Shown: positions 7,229 through 16,058 of the stretch, piece after piece | Position numbering within the stretch: the stretch's first letter is position 1 | Layout: each line of letters starts with the position of its first letter | IMG/VR virus record: IMGVR_UViG_3300025929_000014 | Span: 41,787-105,786 of that record | Direction: 5' to 3' (one strand) | DNA from: a virus | DNA length: 64,000 nt | Notes under the pieces: generated by a model | Seen by the model: the letters and a program-made list of their open reading frames with translations, nothing else | Database searches by the model: none | What the model was told of the DNA's origin: nothing | Position numbers and translations under genes: made by a program

Positions 7229-8308
7229 ATGGACGAAACATTACCGGGCATTCGCCAGTCAGACATGGGCGCCTACCGCAAATGCCGGCGCTACTGGGAC
7301 TATACGTCCGCTCTGCGCCAGAACCTCCAGCCCGGTGGGCAGGCCATCATCCATTTCTGGTTCGGCACCGGTATGCACTTTGCGCTCGAAGATTTTCACG
7401 GCTTCAATCGCTTCGGCGACCCCCGCCATGCCTTCGCCGCCTATGTGGAAGCCACCCCAGAAGCGCAGCGTCCGCCCAAGTGGGAGGAATATGCCGAGCT
7501 GGCGCCATCCATGCTCGCCTACTATCTGGAGAGCTGGCTGCCGCAGCGCAGCGAATACGACACGCTCTGGGTAGCAGGAAAGCCGCAGCTGGAGGTCAGC
7601 TGGAAGCTGCCCCTGGCCGGTCTTGACCATCCGGTGTCGGGTACGTTCGACCGTCTGGTAACCGATCCCTACGGCCGGCTCTGGATCATGGACTGGAAGA
7701 TGATGGCCACTATCGAGACGGCCAAGCTGGACAACGACTTTCAGGTTACTACCTATTTATGGGCAGCCGAGCAACTCTACGGCAAGGTCGAGGGCCTGAT
7801 CTACGTGCAGTTCAAGAAGGTGGTGCCCAGAGGCCCGGAATGGCTGGAGAAGAGCGGGCGCTTTAGCATGGCGACCAGCGCGCCCGTTTCGTATGGCTCG
7901 TTTGTTGCATCCTTGAAACATCGCTTTGGCACTGTGCCGTCCGAGTATCAGGCGCATCTTAACAAGCTGGCGATGCTGGAGGATGGCGACGGCGACCTCT
8001 TTATCCGGCGCACGCTGGTGCGGCGCAACCGTAACGCGCTCACCCTGCACGGCCAGCACGTCACCGCCCAGGCCCGCGAGATGACCTATCCGCATCTGGC
8101 CATCTATCCCAATCCCACCAAGGACTGTGGCTACTGCCCGTTTCGGGCACCCTGCCTGGCCGCCGATGACGGCGCCGACGAGGCATATCTGCTCCAGGAA
8201 AACTTTGTGAGTAGGAATACCGCAGATGACTGGCGGGACCGCATCAAGTGGCCCGCCGCCAAAGGGGGTGATGTCAATCTACCCGCAGCTCAATTAGCCG
8301 TCGTGTAA
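7229..8308 (+). CDS. PD-(D/E)XK nuclease of RecB/Cas4 type
   Basis: The 359-residue product has the RecB-type nuclease core: an Asp in GTFDRL, then IMDWKMM providing the D-x-K pair, and a Gln-containing helix QVTTYLWAAEQL. An N-terminal Cys (YRKCRRYWDY, near residue 18) and a C-terminal triplet CGYCPFRAPC are placed like the iron-sulfur ligands of Cas4/AddB-like nucleases. It should be a single-strand exonuclease acting with the adjacent Sak4-like ATPase in recombination or DNA end processing. ATG at 7229 is chosen for the GGGGGAG site; a GTG at 7211 is in frame. It overlaps an alternative start of the next gene. Confidence 0.85.
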   Translation: MDETLPGIRQSDMGAYRKCRRYWDYTSALRQNLQPGGQAIIHFWFGTGMHFALEDFHGFNRFGDPRHAFAAYVEATPEAQRPPKWEEYAELAPSMLAYYLESWLPQRSEYDTLWVAGKPQLEVSWKLPLAGLDHPVSGTFDRLVTDPYGRLWIMDWKMMATIETAKLDNDFQVTTYLWAAEQLYGKVEGLIYVQFKKVVPRGPEWLEKSGRFSMATSAPVSYGSFVASLKHRFGTVPSEYQAHLNKLAMLEDGDGDLFIRRTLVRRNRNALTLHGQHVTAQAREMTYPHLAIYPNPTKDCGYCPFRAPCLAADDGADEAYLLQENFVSRNTADDWRDRIKWPAAKGGDVNLPAAQLAVV

Positions 8309-8322
8309 TGAAAGGAACAGCA

Positions 8323-9243
8323 ATGACCACAGAAGCTCCGCCGCTCCCGCCGCCGCCCATAGCGGTGGTAGCGCCCGCACCGCCCATAGCAGCGACCGCG
8401 CCTCCCTTGCCGGCTGCAGCGCCGGCACCCATCCAGCGTCCCTTTACCATCGTGCAGGAAGGCGCGAATCCCAGCGCCTCCGGCCCGCTCAAGATGATGG
8501 TCTATGGCACCTACGGCTCCGGCAAGACTTATCTCGCCGGCACCGCTCAGCAGGTCGAGCAGATGCGCGACGTGCTCTACCTGGACGTGGAGGGTGGCTC
8601 GCGCACCCTGGTCGGGCGGGGCATCGACCGTATACCCTGCCAGAACTTCACCACGCTCAACTGGATTAAGGAGTGGCTCATCCGCCACGCCCAGCTCCGG
8701 GAAGCCGGCAACATCGACGGGCTGCGCAACTGGCAGTCGCAGGTGACCGGTAGCGTGCCGGACCAGCCGCGCCAGTACCGAACGATCATCATCGACTCTC
8801 TCTCCGAGCTGGCCAAGCTGCTGCTGCTCGAACTCTCTGGAGTGAAGATCGGCGCCTCTCACCTGGATGCGCAGATCGATAATCCGCAGAGCGAGGAGTG
8901 GGGGCAGCTCTCTGCCCGCATCAGTCTCCTCGTTCGTACCTTCGTGAACCTGCCGTTCCATATCATCTTCGTGGCGTCGGCCGTCGAGAAGGAAGATGAG
9001 GTCAAGCGCCGCTTCTTCCAGCCGAACTTCAACGGCAAGATGGCGAAGGATGTGCAGGGTTTCCTGGACTGCGTGGCCTACCTCGCCGTGCAGCACAACG
9101 AGGCCGGCGAATCTCAGCGCGTGCTGTCGCTGACGCCGGGCCGCAACTATGACGCCAAGCACCGCTTCACCGGCGCCACCAAAACGCAGATCGCCAACCC
9201 GTCGATGGCCGATATCTTCGCATTGCATACAGGAGGCAAATAA
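8323..9243 (+). CDS. Sak4-like RecA-fold ATPase (AAA_24 type)
   Basis: After a Pro/Ala-rich N-terminal tail (about 45 residues), a RecA-fold core appears: Walker A YGTYGSGKT near residue 62, a strand with VLYLDVEGG, and Walker B TIIIDSLSE near residue 155. The later KEDEVKRR and the region ending in the GATKTQIANPS segment fit phage Sak4/AAA_24 single-strand annealing ATPases. It would promote homologous recombination or annealing on single-stranded DNA. ATG at 8323 has AAAGGA 6 bases upstream; an ATG at 8308 overlaps the previous stop and is also possible. The nuclease upstream and the DUF669-like protein downstream form the usual Sak4 module. Confidence 0.85.
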   Translation: MTTEAPPLPPPPIAVVAPAPPIAATAPPLPAAAPAPIQRPFTIVQEGANPSASGPLKMMVYGTYGSGKTYLAGTAQQVEQMRDVLYLDVEGGSRTLVGRGIDRIPCQNFTTLNWIKEWLIRHAQLREAGNIDGLRNWQSQVTGSVPDQPRQYRTIIIDSLSELAKLLLLELSGVKIGASHLDAQIDNPQSEEWGQLSARISLLVRTFVNLPFHIIFVASAVEKEDEVKRRFFQPNFNGKMAKDVQGFLDCVAYLAVQHNEAGESQRVLSLTPGRNYDAKHRFTGATKTQIANPSMADIFALHTGGK

Positions 9244-9245
9244 CT

Positions 9246-9839
9246 ATGAGCGACCTTCAACTCGTACCCAGCCACAATGGCACTCCCGATTTTCCGGCGC
9301 CGCCTGAGAACTTCTTCGGCGCCAGCTCCTTCGGGAGCGCGCCCCAGAGTGGTTCCTTCGCCCCGAACGCCCAGAGCGGCGATGCCGGCGCCGTCTTCAC
9401 CTTCGGCGACGTGGATCCTGAGTTCCGTTCGGCGCGGCCGGTCTTCCCCAATGGCACCTACGACAGCACGATCATCACCGCCCAGCTCAATAAGGGGAAG
9501 GCTTCCGGCTTCCGCCAGATCAAGCTGAATATCAAGGCATACGACAACGACGGCCGCACGGTGTCGGTCTTCCATTACCTGGGCCTGGAAGGCGACACGC
9601 CGGAGAAGACCAAGGAGAAGCTGGCCGCTACCGTGCGGGTGATCAAGGCCGTCGCGCCCACGCTGGATCTCCGCTCCTTCGTCCCCTCCAACGACGAGCA
9701 TATCGAGCGCCTGTGCGCCGAGCTGGCCAACCGCACCTGCCGGGCCAAGCTGAAGAGCGAGACCTACCAGGGTCAGGCATCCAACAAGGTGGACTTCGAC
9801 GGCATCCTGCCCCCCAGCAAGGGCTTTAGCTTCCAATAA
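9246..9839 (+). CDS. DUF669-like ssDNA-binding protein candidate
   Basis: The 197-residue product starts with a disordered Gly/Ser/Pro/Phe region (residues 1-55) followed by a beta-rich domain beginning FPNGTYDSTIITAQLNKG and a region with cysteines near 158-165. This layout and its place directly after the Sak4-like ATPase match DUF669 proteins, which are thought to bind single-stranded DNA in phage recombination modules. The C-terminal end is GFSFQ rather than a strongly acidic SSB tail. Function is inferred from context and pattern. Confidence 0.65.
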   Translation: MSDLQLVPSHNGTPDFPAPPENFFGASSFGSAPQSGSFAPNAQSGDAGAVFTFGDVDPEFRSARPVFPNGTYDSTIITAQLNKGKASGFRQIKLNIKAYDNDGRTVSVFHYLGLEGDTPEKTKEKLAATVRVIKAVAPTLDLRSFVPSNDEHIERLCAELANRTCRAKLKSETYQGQASNKVDFDGILPPSKGFSFQ

Positions 9840-9847
9840 GTAGCCAC

Positions 9848-9877
9848 GAGGGCCGGCATCACTTGCCGGCCCTCTTT
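9848..9877 (+). terminator. Intrinsic terminator after the recombination module
   Basis: A perfect 10-base stem GAGGGCCGGC (9848-9857) with GCCGGCCCTC (9865-9874), a 7-base loop and three T. The short T run suggests partial termination, allowing lower expression of the genes that follow. Confidence 0.75.
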
Positions 9878-9890
9878 AAGGGGACGAAAG

Positions 9891-10499
9891 TTGTCAGGTA
9901 GCAACCTACCACTGATTGGGCTCAAGGGGCATAAAGGCGCCGGCAAGGATTCAGTCGCGAGTATATTGTGCTGCCGGCCCTACAACTTCGTCCGGCGCGC
10001 GTTCGCCGACGAGCTAAAGCGTGAGGTGTACAACGCATTCGGGTACGCCCTGCTGCTCCAGCTCTACGCCAAGGAACAAATAGAGGGCTGCGCCTTCGCC
10101 GACTGGATGGGGTTCCTCGACGCGCATAAATATGATGCGCCGGATGCAGAATACGGCTGGGTGCGTCCCCTGCTGCAGTTCTGGGGCACTGAGTATCGGC
10201 GCCAGCTGTGTCGGGACGATTACTGGCTGCGCAAAATGGAGGCCCTGCTCATGCCCGGCGTGGTGGTGACCGATATCCGCTTTCCCAACGAGGCGGACCT
10301 GGTGCGTAAGGCAGGCGGCTGGATCGTGCATGTCGAGCGCCCCATGGAGGTAACGCCCGATACGCATGCGTCGGAGGCGCTGCTGGATGCCATTGCCGCC
10401 GACTACACGCTCTATAACGACGGCAGCCTGGAGGATCTGCGTACCGAAGCGGTGACGCTGATCCCCTTCTTGCAAGAACAAGAAGGTGTACGTGGATAG
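9891..10499 (+). CDS. Deoxynucleoside monophosphate kinase
   Basis: The 202-residue product has an N-terminal P-loop GHKGAGKDS (residues 13-21) and the phage dNMP-kinase signature of FADELKREV, LLQFWGTEYRRQ and VVTDIRFPNEADLV. It phosphorylates dNMPs to dNDPs for phage DNA synthesis, as T4 gp1 does. The start is TTG at 9891 with an AAGGGGACG site. It follows the terminator and overlaps the HAD gene by 14 bases, so the two are coupled. Confidence 0.88.
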   Translation: MSGSNLPLIGLKGHKGAGKDSVASILCCRPYNFVRRAFADELKREVYNAFGYALLLQLYAKEQIEGCAFADWMGFLDAHKYDAPDAEYGWVRPLLQFWGTEYRRQLCRDDYWLRKMEALLMPGVVVTDIRFPNEADLVRKAGGWIVHVERPMEVTPDTHASEALLDAIAADYTLYNDGSLEDLRTEAVTLIPFLQEQEGVRG

Positions 10500-11220
10500 C
10501 GCCGGCCTGGTCATCTTCGATTTCGACGACACGCTTGTTGAGACCTCGTTCCTCTACACGGAGGCGACCGACGAGTACGTAGATCTGGTGTCTTTTTGGG
10601 GCTTCGACCGGCAGCTGGTGCGGACCACGTTTCTGGAGCACGACCGGCTGGCGATGGAGACGCACGGCTTCGGGAAGCGTTGCCGCTTCCCGGATTCCAT
10701 GGAGGCGACGCTTCGAGCAATCTGGGTGCCGGGTGGGGCTGTCGGCGTGGAGCCTTTTGCCTGGATGGTCAAGGCCGTCAGGAGCATCGGCTTCTCCGTC
10801 TTCCGGCGCCATTCGGTGTCCAAGCCTGACCTGCACGAGGCCCTGGGCACGCTGCATGGCTTCGGGTACGAGCTGCGCCTGCACACCATGGGCGATCCCG
10901 CAGTGCAACAGAAGCGCATCGACCACGCCGGCATCCGGGAGTATTTCTGGCACATCAACATTCCGTCGGCCAAGGATAGCGACGAGCTGGAGGCCATGTG
11001 CTATGGCTACCCCAAAGGCAGTATCTGGTCCGTCGGCGACTCCGTGCGCAGCGACATTATGCCGTCGCTCATGCTGGGTCTCAAGACCATCCGCGTATAC
11101 GCCGATGCCTGCCGGCCGGGATATGACACGACGCAGGACGTTGCTCATGGCAACTACTGGCACGCGCCGAGCCTGAAGACGGCCGTTGACATCATTTTAG
11201 CGGAAGATGGGTTGCAATGA
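10486..11220 (+). CDS. HAD-superfamily phosphatase
   Basis: The 244-residue product shows the haloacid-dehalogenase motifs: I, FDFDDTL near residues 10-16 with the nucleophile and acid-base Asp; II, LRLHTMGD near 127-134; III, a Lys before motif IV (PSAKDSDEL); and IV, SVGDSVRSD near 184-192. It is a phosphohydrolase, probably on nucleotides or nucleic acid ends. Its coupling to a dNMP kinase suggests nucleotide-pool work. A 3'-end phosphatase role next to the RNA ligase at 14197 is also conceivable. The start is GTG at 10486, or GTG at 10492. Confidence 0.85.
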   Translation: MYVDSAGLVIFDFDDTLVETSFLYTEATDEYVDLVSFWGFDRQLVRTTFLEHDRLAMETHGFGKRCRFPDSMEATLRAIWVPGGAVGVEPFAWMVKAVRSIGFSVFRRHSVSKPDLHEALGTLHGFGYELRLHTMGDPAVQQKRIDHAGIREYFWHINIPSAKDSDELEAMCYGYPKGSIWSVGDSVRSDIMPSLMLGLKTIRVYADACRPGYDTTQDVAHGNYWHAPSLKTAVDIILAEDGLQ

Positions 11221-11504
11221 ACAAGTTTTTACAGTTCGTGGGTGTGATTGCGCTCATGTTTGGCGCCTATATCTTGATGGGCTTCGCCGTACAGCAGCTC
11301 TGGGGTTGGTTCGTCGTCCCGTTCTTTCATCTTAGCGCAATCGGCATCGCCGAAGCCCTGGGGTTGACACTGCTCGGCTCTGCCGCCTCGAACTTCAACC
11401 CGATCAAGAGCGGTGATTTCTCGGCAAGGTTCTTGGTTCTTCTGATGATTTTCCGCCCGGCAGGCATCCTGGCCACCGGCTTTCTCCTGCACCTGTTCCT
11501 GTAA
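11217..11504 (+). CDS. Small membrane protein (95 aa)
   Basis: Three hydrophobic segments are visible: residues 5-30 (FVGVIALMFGAYILMGFAV), about 38-60, and 75-95 near the C-terminus. The protein should span the inner membrane. It overlaps the HAD gene by 4 bases (ATGA) and its TAA overlaps the polymerase ATG by one base. The role is unknown. Its tight coupling to the polymerase suggests it is expressed with replication genes. Confidence 0.7.
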   Translation: MNKFLQFVGVIALMFGAYILMGFAVQQLWGWFVVPFFHLSAIGIAEALGLTLLGSAASNFNPIKSGDFSARFLVLLMIFRPAGILATGFLLHLFL

Positions 11505-14200
11505 TGAGTACCTGCGCTGACTGCCCCTACAAAGGTGACTCCTGCGGCTTTCGCGGACCCATCGACGCCCCCGTCGTGATCGTGGGCGAGGCGCCCAGCT
11601 TCAACGACCTGGCTGCCGGGAAACCGTTCTCCGGTGATGCCGGTCAGCTGCTCAAGGGCGTCATCGCGGCCGCAGGTTATGGCGACCTGCCCATTCTGTA
11701 CACCAATGCCATGGTCTGCAAGCCGGACTTTTCCGATGAGCCGTTCGCCAAAGGCATTGCGGCCTGTCGGATGCGCCTCTTGGCGGAAGTGAACATGTAT
11801 CCCCGCAGGATGGTGATCGCTCTGGGCACCAGCGCACTGCGCGGCCTTATTGGAGGTGCTGGCGAGGATACCAAGCTCAGGGGCCAGTTCCTGAAGCTCT
11901 TCAACGGCACGCCCCTGATGGTCACCTATCGTCCAGGCGCCGTGTTGCGTGCCGTCGGCTATTACCGCCACTTTGCGCGCGATATACGCCGGGCGCTGGC
12001 GGTTGGCGCCGGTGAGCCCCGTCCAGATCCGGGCGAGACGCAGCATGTCGTGCTCGATGCGGCCGGCACACGCGCCCTGGTGCCGAACCTGCTCGCTCTG
12101 CCGCATGGACAGCTGGTGGCATTTGACGTGGAGACTACCGGTCTCAATCCGCGCCTGAACAAAGTAACGTTTCTGGGTATCTCCTACGAGCCGCACCATA
12201 CCTTCATCATCCCGGCCGCGCATATCCCCTTGCTGGCGCCCGCCATGCTGGGCGCGAATGCGCGCTGGGTCGGCCACAACGTCCAGTTCGACGTGAAGTT
12301 CTTGCAGGCGGCCGGCCTCGACGTGCCGCTCCATCACGATACACAGATTATGTCGTATTGCCTGGATGAAGTCCCTGGCGGGCATGGGCTCAAGGCGTTG
12401 GCCAACGAGCACCTGGGCACCAACGACTACGAGGCGGCGCTGGATGTCTATAAGAAGAAGCACGGCATCGTCGGCGACTACAGCCAGATCCCCAACGAGA
12501 TCCTACTGCCCTATCTGGCGATGGATGCCGACTACACGCTGCGCCTGGCGAACCTGCTCCTGCCCCAGGTGGAGGCCCAGCCGGACCTGAAGCACCTCTA
12601 CTATAACACGCTGCTGCCGGCGACCCGCGCGCTCCTCAAAGTGGAGGCTGCCGGGCTCTGGATGGATCCTGAGCGGACTGAACTTGCTCGCGCGTCCATT
12701 ACGGTGGAGCGGGATAACCGGCTGGCCGAGCTGGAGGATCTGGCCTACGGCATCTGGGATACGGAAGCCTATCGTCGGGATACGGGGTCCAGGGCGGGCG
12801 TTAAGGGGCCGTCCGCCGCGCAGGTCGCGCACATCAGTTCGACGGATAAGAAGAAGATCGACTGGATGCTGAAACGTCTGGAGCTGGGCTATGTGCTCCC
12901 CAGCCTGCAGGAGAAGGCGCTGCGCGATGCCATAGCCGCCCTACCGACAGATCGTGTGGCAGGCCACTTCCTGCAGGTGTTGCAGGGCCTGCGCATGGCC
13001 GATAAGGAGCTAAAAGCGCTCAGGAAGGAAGAGCATACGGATAAGGAGGCGATAGACGCCGCCAATGACCTCAAGACGCGTGCCAAGGCGATCTTCGACT
13101 CCTGGGAGCATGCCTACTGGAAGCCGGCCGAGTATCAAGCCGAACGCGAGACCCGCACGGCCGTAGACTTCACGCCGGGCAGCCCGGCACAGGTCTTGTG
13201 GCTGCTCAAGAAGATGGGTATTCCGGTCTCCAATACGCAGGAAGACACCATCAAAGGGTATGCGGCGACAGTGCCCTTTATCGAATCGCTACTGGGCTAT
13301 CGTGGCGCCGTCAAGTCGCTGGGCACCTACGTGGATGCCATTTCGGAGATCGTAGCCAAAGAGCCGGACGGTCGGGTGCATGCCACCTTCCGCTTGACGA
13401 CCGTCGTCACCGGGCGGCTCTCATCGGCCGAGCCCAACCTGCAGAATATCCCACGAGATCCGATGTTGCGGGGTATGTTCGGGGCGCCACCAGGACGCAT
13501 CCTGGTGGAGGCCGATCTCTCGCAGGCCGAGCTGCGGGTGCTGGCCCATCTCTCTGGTGATGCCTTCTTGCGCCAGGTCTATGCCGAAGGGCGCGATCTG
13601 CACAGCGAAATGGCGGCCAGCGTCTTCGGGCCAAACTTCACGCCGGAGCAGCGCACCAAGACCAAGATCCTGAACTTCGGCGTGATCTACGGCATGAGCG
13701 CGCATTCACTCTCCGCTCAGTTCGAGATGCCCCTCAAAGAGGCGGAAGGCATCATCACCCGCTGGTATGAGCGGGTGCCGCAAGCCAAAGCCTACCTGGA
13801 AGCCTGCCGGCAGGCGCCGCTCAAGGGGCATGTGCTGACCACGCCGTTTGGCCGGCGCCGTCGGTACGGGCTGATTACCAACGAGAACATGGATGCCGTC
13901 CAGCGCGAGGCCACGAACTACGCCATCCAATCGACGGCCAGCGACATTGCGCTCCATGCTGCTATCGTGGTGCAGCCCCAGCTGCCGGCGCTGGACGCCT
14001 TCATCGTCAATATCGTCCACGACTCCATTCTGGTGGAGTGCCCCAATGACGCCCAAACGCCCAACCTGGTCGCTCGCCTTCTGGTGGAGACCATGCGGCG
14101 TATCCCCGCCGAGCGTATCGGCTTTACGGTCCCCATGGATGCCGACGCCAAGATTGGCCGCCATTGGGGGCAGATGCAGAAATGGAAGGAGCAAGGGTGA
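11504..14200 (+). CDS. Uracil-DNA glycosylase domain fused to family A DNA polymerase
   Basis: An 898-residue fusion. Residues 1-150 are a family 4/5-type UDG: CADC (4-7), VGEAPSFNDLAAGKPFSGDAG near 27-47, VCKP near 73 and a further Cys about 15 residues on, matching the four iron-sulfur ligands. Residues 200-365 are a 3'-5' exonuclease: ExoI VAFDVETTG (D208, E210), ExoII GHNVQFD, ExoIII YLAMDADYT. The polymerase domain (about 550-898) has motif A EADLSQAELR (D671), motif B KTKILNFGVIYG (Phe kept near 725) and motif C VHDS (D840). All catalytic residues are present. The UDG part could excise uracil or keep the polymerase off uracil-containing DNA. It is the replicative polymerase candidate. 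A GTGA overlap couples it to the RNA ligase. Confidence 0.92.
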   Translation: MSTCADCPYKGDSCGFRGPIDAPVVIVGEAPSFNDLAAGKPFSGDAGQLLKGVIAAAGYGDLPILYTNAMVCKPDFSDEPFAKGIAACRMRLLAEVNMYPRRMVIALGTSALRGLIGGAGEDTKLRGQFLKLFNGTPLMVTYRPGAVLRAVGYYRHFARDIRRALAVGAGEPRPDPGETQHVVLDAAGTRALVPNLLALPHGQLVAFDVETTGLNPRLNKVTFLGISYEPHHTFIIPAAHIPLLAPAMLGANARWVGHNVQFDVKFLQAAGLDVPLHHDTQIMSYCLDEVPGGHGLKALANEHLGTNDYEAALDVYKKKHGIVGDYSQIPNEILLPYLAMDADYTLRLANLLLPQVEAQPDLKHLYYNTLLPATRALLKVEAAGLWMDPERTELARASITVERDNRLAELEDLAYGIWDTEAYRRDTGSRAGVKGPSAAQVAHISSTDKKKIDWMLKRLELGYVLPSLQEKALRDAIAALPTDRVAGHFLQVLQGLRMADKELKALRKEEHTDKEAIDAANDLKTRAKAIFDSWEHAYWKPAEYQAERETRTAVDFTPGSPAQVLWLLKKMGIPVSNTQEDTIKGYAATVPFIESLLGYRGAVKSLGTYVDAISEIVAKEPDGRVHATFRLTTVVTGRLSSAEPNLQNIPRDPMLRGMFGAPPGRILVEADLSQAELRVLAHLSGDAFLRQVYAEGRDLHSEMAASVFGPNFTPEQRTKTKILNFGVIYGMSAHSLSAQFEMPLKEAEGIITRWYERVPQAKAYLEACRQAPLKGHVLTTPFGRRRRYGLITNENMDAVQREATNYAIQSTASDIALHAAIVVQPQLPALDAFIVNIVHDSILVECPNDAQTPNLVARLLVETMRRIPAERIGFTVPMDADAKIGRHWGQMQKWKEQG

Positions 14201-15261
14201 GCAGTTTTGAGGTCAAGGTCTACCCCATAGAGCTGCACCCGCACGAGAACGCGGATGCGCTTGAAATCGGCCGTATACCAGGCCAGGATTATCAGTTTGT
14301 TGTGCGCAAGGGCCAGTTCGTGGACGGCGATCTCTTTGTCTATATCCCCGAACAGGCGGTGCTTCCGCAGGATCTCATCGAGGGTATGGGTTTAACCGGA
14401 ATGTTGCACGGCAGCAACAAAAACCGGGTGAAGCCGATTCGCCTGCGCGGCGTATTGAGCCAGGGTCTGGCGCATAGGCCGGTTGTCTGGCCTCCCGACT
14501 GGGAGCTGGGCATGGACGTTGGCGACGAGCTGGGCATCACCAAGTATGAGCCGGTTGTCCCCACGCATCTGGAGGGGAGGGTCAAGCCGGCACCTAACCT
14601 ACCGCGTGCGCCGGGCGGATCGCTCTTCCAGGGCTACACCGACATCGACAACATCAAGAAGTTTCGCGATGTCCTGCAGCCTGGTGAGCTGGTCTATGTG
14701 ACGGAGAAGCTCCATGGCACCTGCCTTCTGGTCGGCAGCCTGTGTGGCGAGCGGGTGGTTTCCAGCCTGGGGTTGGCCCGGCGTGGCTACATGCTGGAAG
14801 ACGACGGCAACGTCTACTGGGAGACGGCCAAACGCTACGAGCTGCACGACAAGCTGGAGATGATGCTGAAGAGCAAGGGCTGCCAGCAGGGCATGATCTT
14901 TGGCGAGATCATCGGCGTGCAGGATCTCAAGTATGGGCACACGGACGGTCAGACGAGCTTTCAGGCGTTTGACTTACTCCTGGAGGAGTCATATGGCTAC
15001 CAGCCGTATTATGAGTTCCTGCCGCGTTGTCTGAGCTATGGTATCCCCACCGTGCCCCTGCTCTTTATCGGTCCTTATGCGCCGGACCACATCCTCTCGC
15101 TGACGGCCGGCAGCAGTTCGCTCGCTGATGTGCGTCATGTCCGGGAGGGCGTGGTCATTCGTCCAGCAGCCGAGCGCCGCCATCCCGCCTTGGGGCGGGT
15201 GATTCTGAAGAGCATCAATCCCGACTATCTCACGCGCAAGAATGGCAGCGAGTTTCACTGA
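14197..15261 (+). CDS. RNA ligase (DraRnl/Rnl5-like)
   Basis: The 354-residue product has an N-terminal OB-like domain (about 1-130) and then a nucleotidyltransferase domain: motif I TEKLHGTCLLV (lysine near residue 171), motif III-like FQAFDLLLEE, motif IV EGVVIRP and motif V GRVILKSIN. The KLHG form of the motif and the domain order resemble Deinococcus RNA ligase (Rnl5). Such enzymes use ATP to seal 3'-OH/5'-phosphate breaks in RNA duplexes. In phages RNA ligases often repair tRNAs cut by host anticodon nucleases. The GTG start at 14197 overlaps the polymerase stop. Confidence 0.87.
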   Translation: MSSFEVKVYPIELHPHENADALEIGRIPGQDYQFVVRKGQFVDGDLFVYIPEQAVLPQDLIEGMGLTGMLHGSNKNRVKPIRLRGVLSQGLAHRPVVWPPDWELGMDVGDELGITKYEPVVPTHLEGRVKPAPNLPRAPGGSLFQGYTDIDNIKKFRDVLQPGELVYVTEKLHGTCLLVGSLCGERVVSSLGLARRGYMLEDDGNVYWETAKRYELHDKLEMMLKSKGCQQGMIFGEIIGVQDLKYGHTDGQTSFQAFDLLLEESYGYQPYYEFLPRCLSYGIPTVPLLFIGPYAPDHILSLTAGSSSLADVRHVREGVVIRPAAERRHPALGRVILKSINPDYLTRKNGSEFH

Positions 15262-15578
15262 TGATCGAGATACAACCACAGCCCGGCAGCCTCTACTATC
15301 AAACCTTTACTACCGGAGGGACCACTGTGCCCGCAGAAACGCCGAAGACCAAGCGCCTGGAATATGAGCTGAAGCTCTCGATCTCCAGGGACGACATCCC
15401 AGCCGACGACATCGTGGAGGCCCGCAATCAGATAGAGCGCTGGATCTACGAGGGCATGCAGCTCTTGGCGGACCATTTCACTATCGATCCCGACGACACG
15501 GATTTCGTGGATGAGCAGTGTCATGTTGATAAGACCTACATCAACGAGCTGTCGCTCAAGCAAACCTGGGGCGAGTAA
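15261..15578 (+). CDS. Hypothetical protein (105 aa)
   Basis: The gene starts with ATG overlapping the ligase stop and ends with TAA overlapping the next ATG. The product has a flexible N-terminal 30 residues, a beta strand (RLEYELKLSIS), a helix, and an acidic C-terminus. No family was recognised. Confidence 0.7.
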   Translation: MIEIQPQPGSLYYQTFTTGGTTVPAETPKTKRLEYELKLSISRDDIPADDIVEARNQIERWIYEGMQLLADHFTIDPDDTDFVDEQCHVDKTYINELSLKQTWGE

Positions 15579-15778
15579 TGGCCCTTAGAGCGGTCGTCAA
15601 GTATTGCATTACGCTGTCGGCCGGCGTGGAAGACCTTACCGACCTGGCGCCGGCATTGGCCATCCTGCAACGTGACGTGCGCGACATCGACGAGGTAGTG
15701 CATGAGTGCCTCGCGCACATCGACCTGCGCAAGGTGGAGTATTTGGGGGAGAGACGCGATGACACAGATACTGAGTGA
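15578..15778 (+). CDS. Hypothetical helical protein (66 aa)
   Basis: The short product is mostly helical (LAPALAILQRDVRDIDEVV), with no Cys pair or motif. It is coupled on both sides by overlaps of 1 and 20 bases. No family was recognised. Confidence 0.6.
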   Translation: MALRAVVKYCITLSAGVEDLTDLAPALAILQRDVRDIDEVVHECLAHIDLRKVEYLGERRDDTDTE

Positions 15779-16058
15779 CCAGGAACTGTTCACGGCGCTG
15801 CAGGTGATGTTGCGCTCGGCAGTGGAGATCTGCCGTCAGAGCGCTGAAGACATTAGTCCTGTTCCTGCTTCGCGTGCGTTGGTTGATGTATTGGTGCAAG
15901 CCTCATTGCTGCCGGAGTTTGATACGCCTATCTTCAGCGCCTTGAAGCTGCTCGATGTCGCCTGGCATGAGATTTCTCCAAACAGTATTGATTTTGCCGG
16001 TATGGAGGTGCTTTGCACCGCCCTCGCCGATCTCCTGGAGGTGCAGCGTGGCCGCTAA
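15759..16058 (+). CDS. Hypothetical protein (99 aa)
   Basis: ATG at 15759 follows GGGGGAGAG. The product is helical and Leu/Ala-rich with several acidic residues. No motif was recognised. It overlaps the thyX start by 11 bases. Confidence 0.65.
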   Translation: MTQILSDQELFTALQVMLRSAVEICRQSAEDISPVPASRALVDVLVQASLLPEFDTPIFSALKLLDVAWHEISPNSIDFAGMEVLCTALADLLEVQRGR

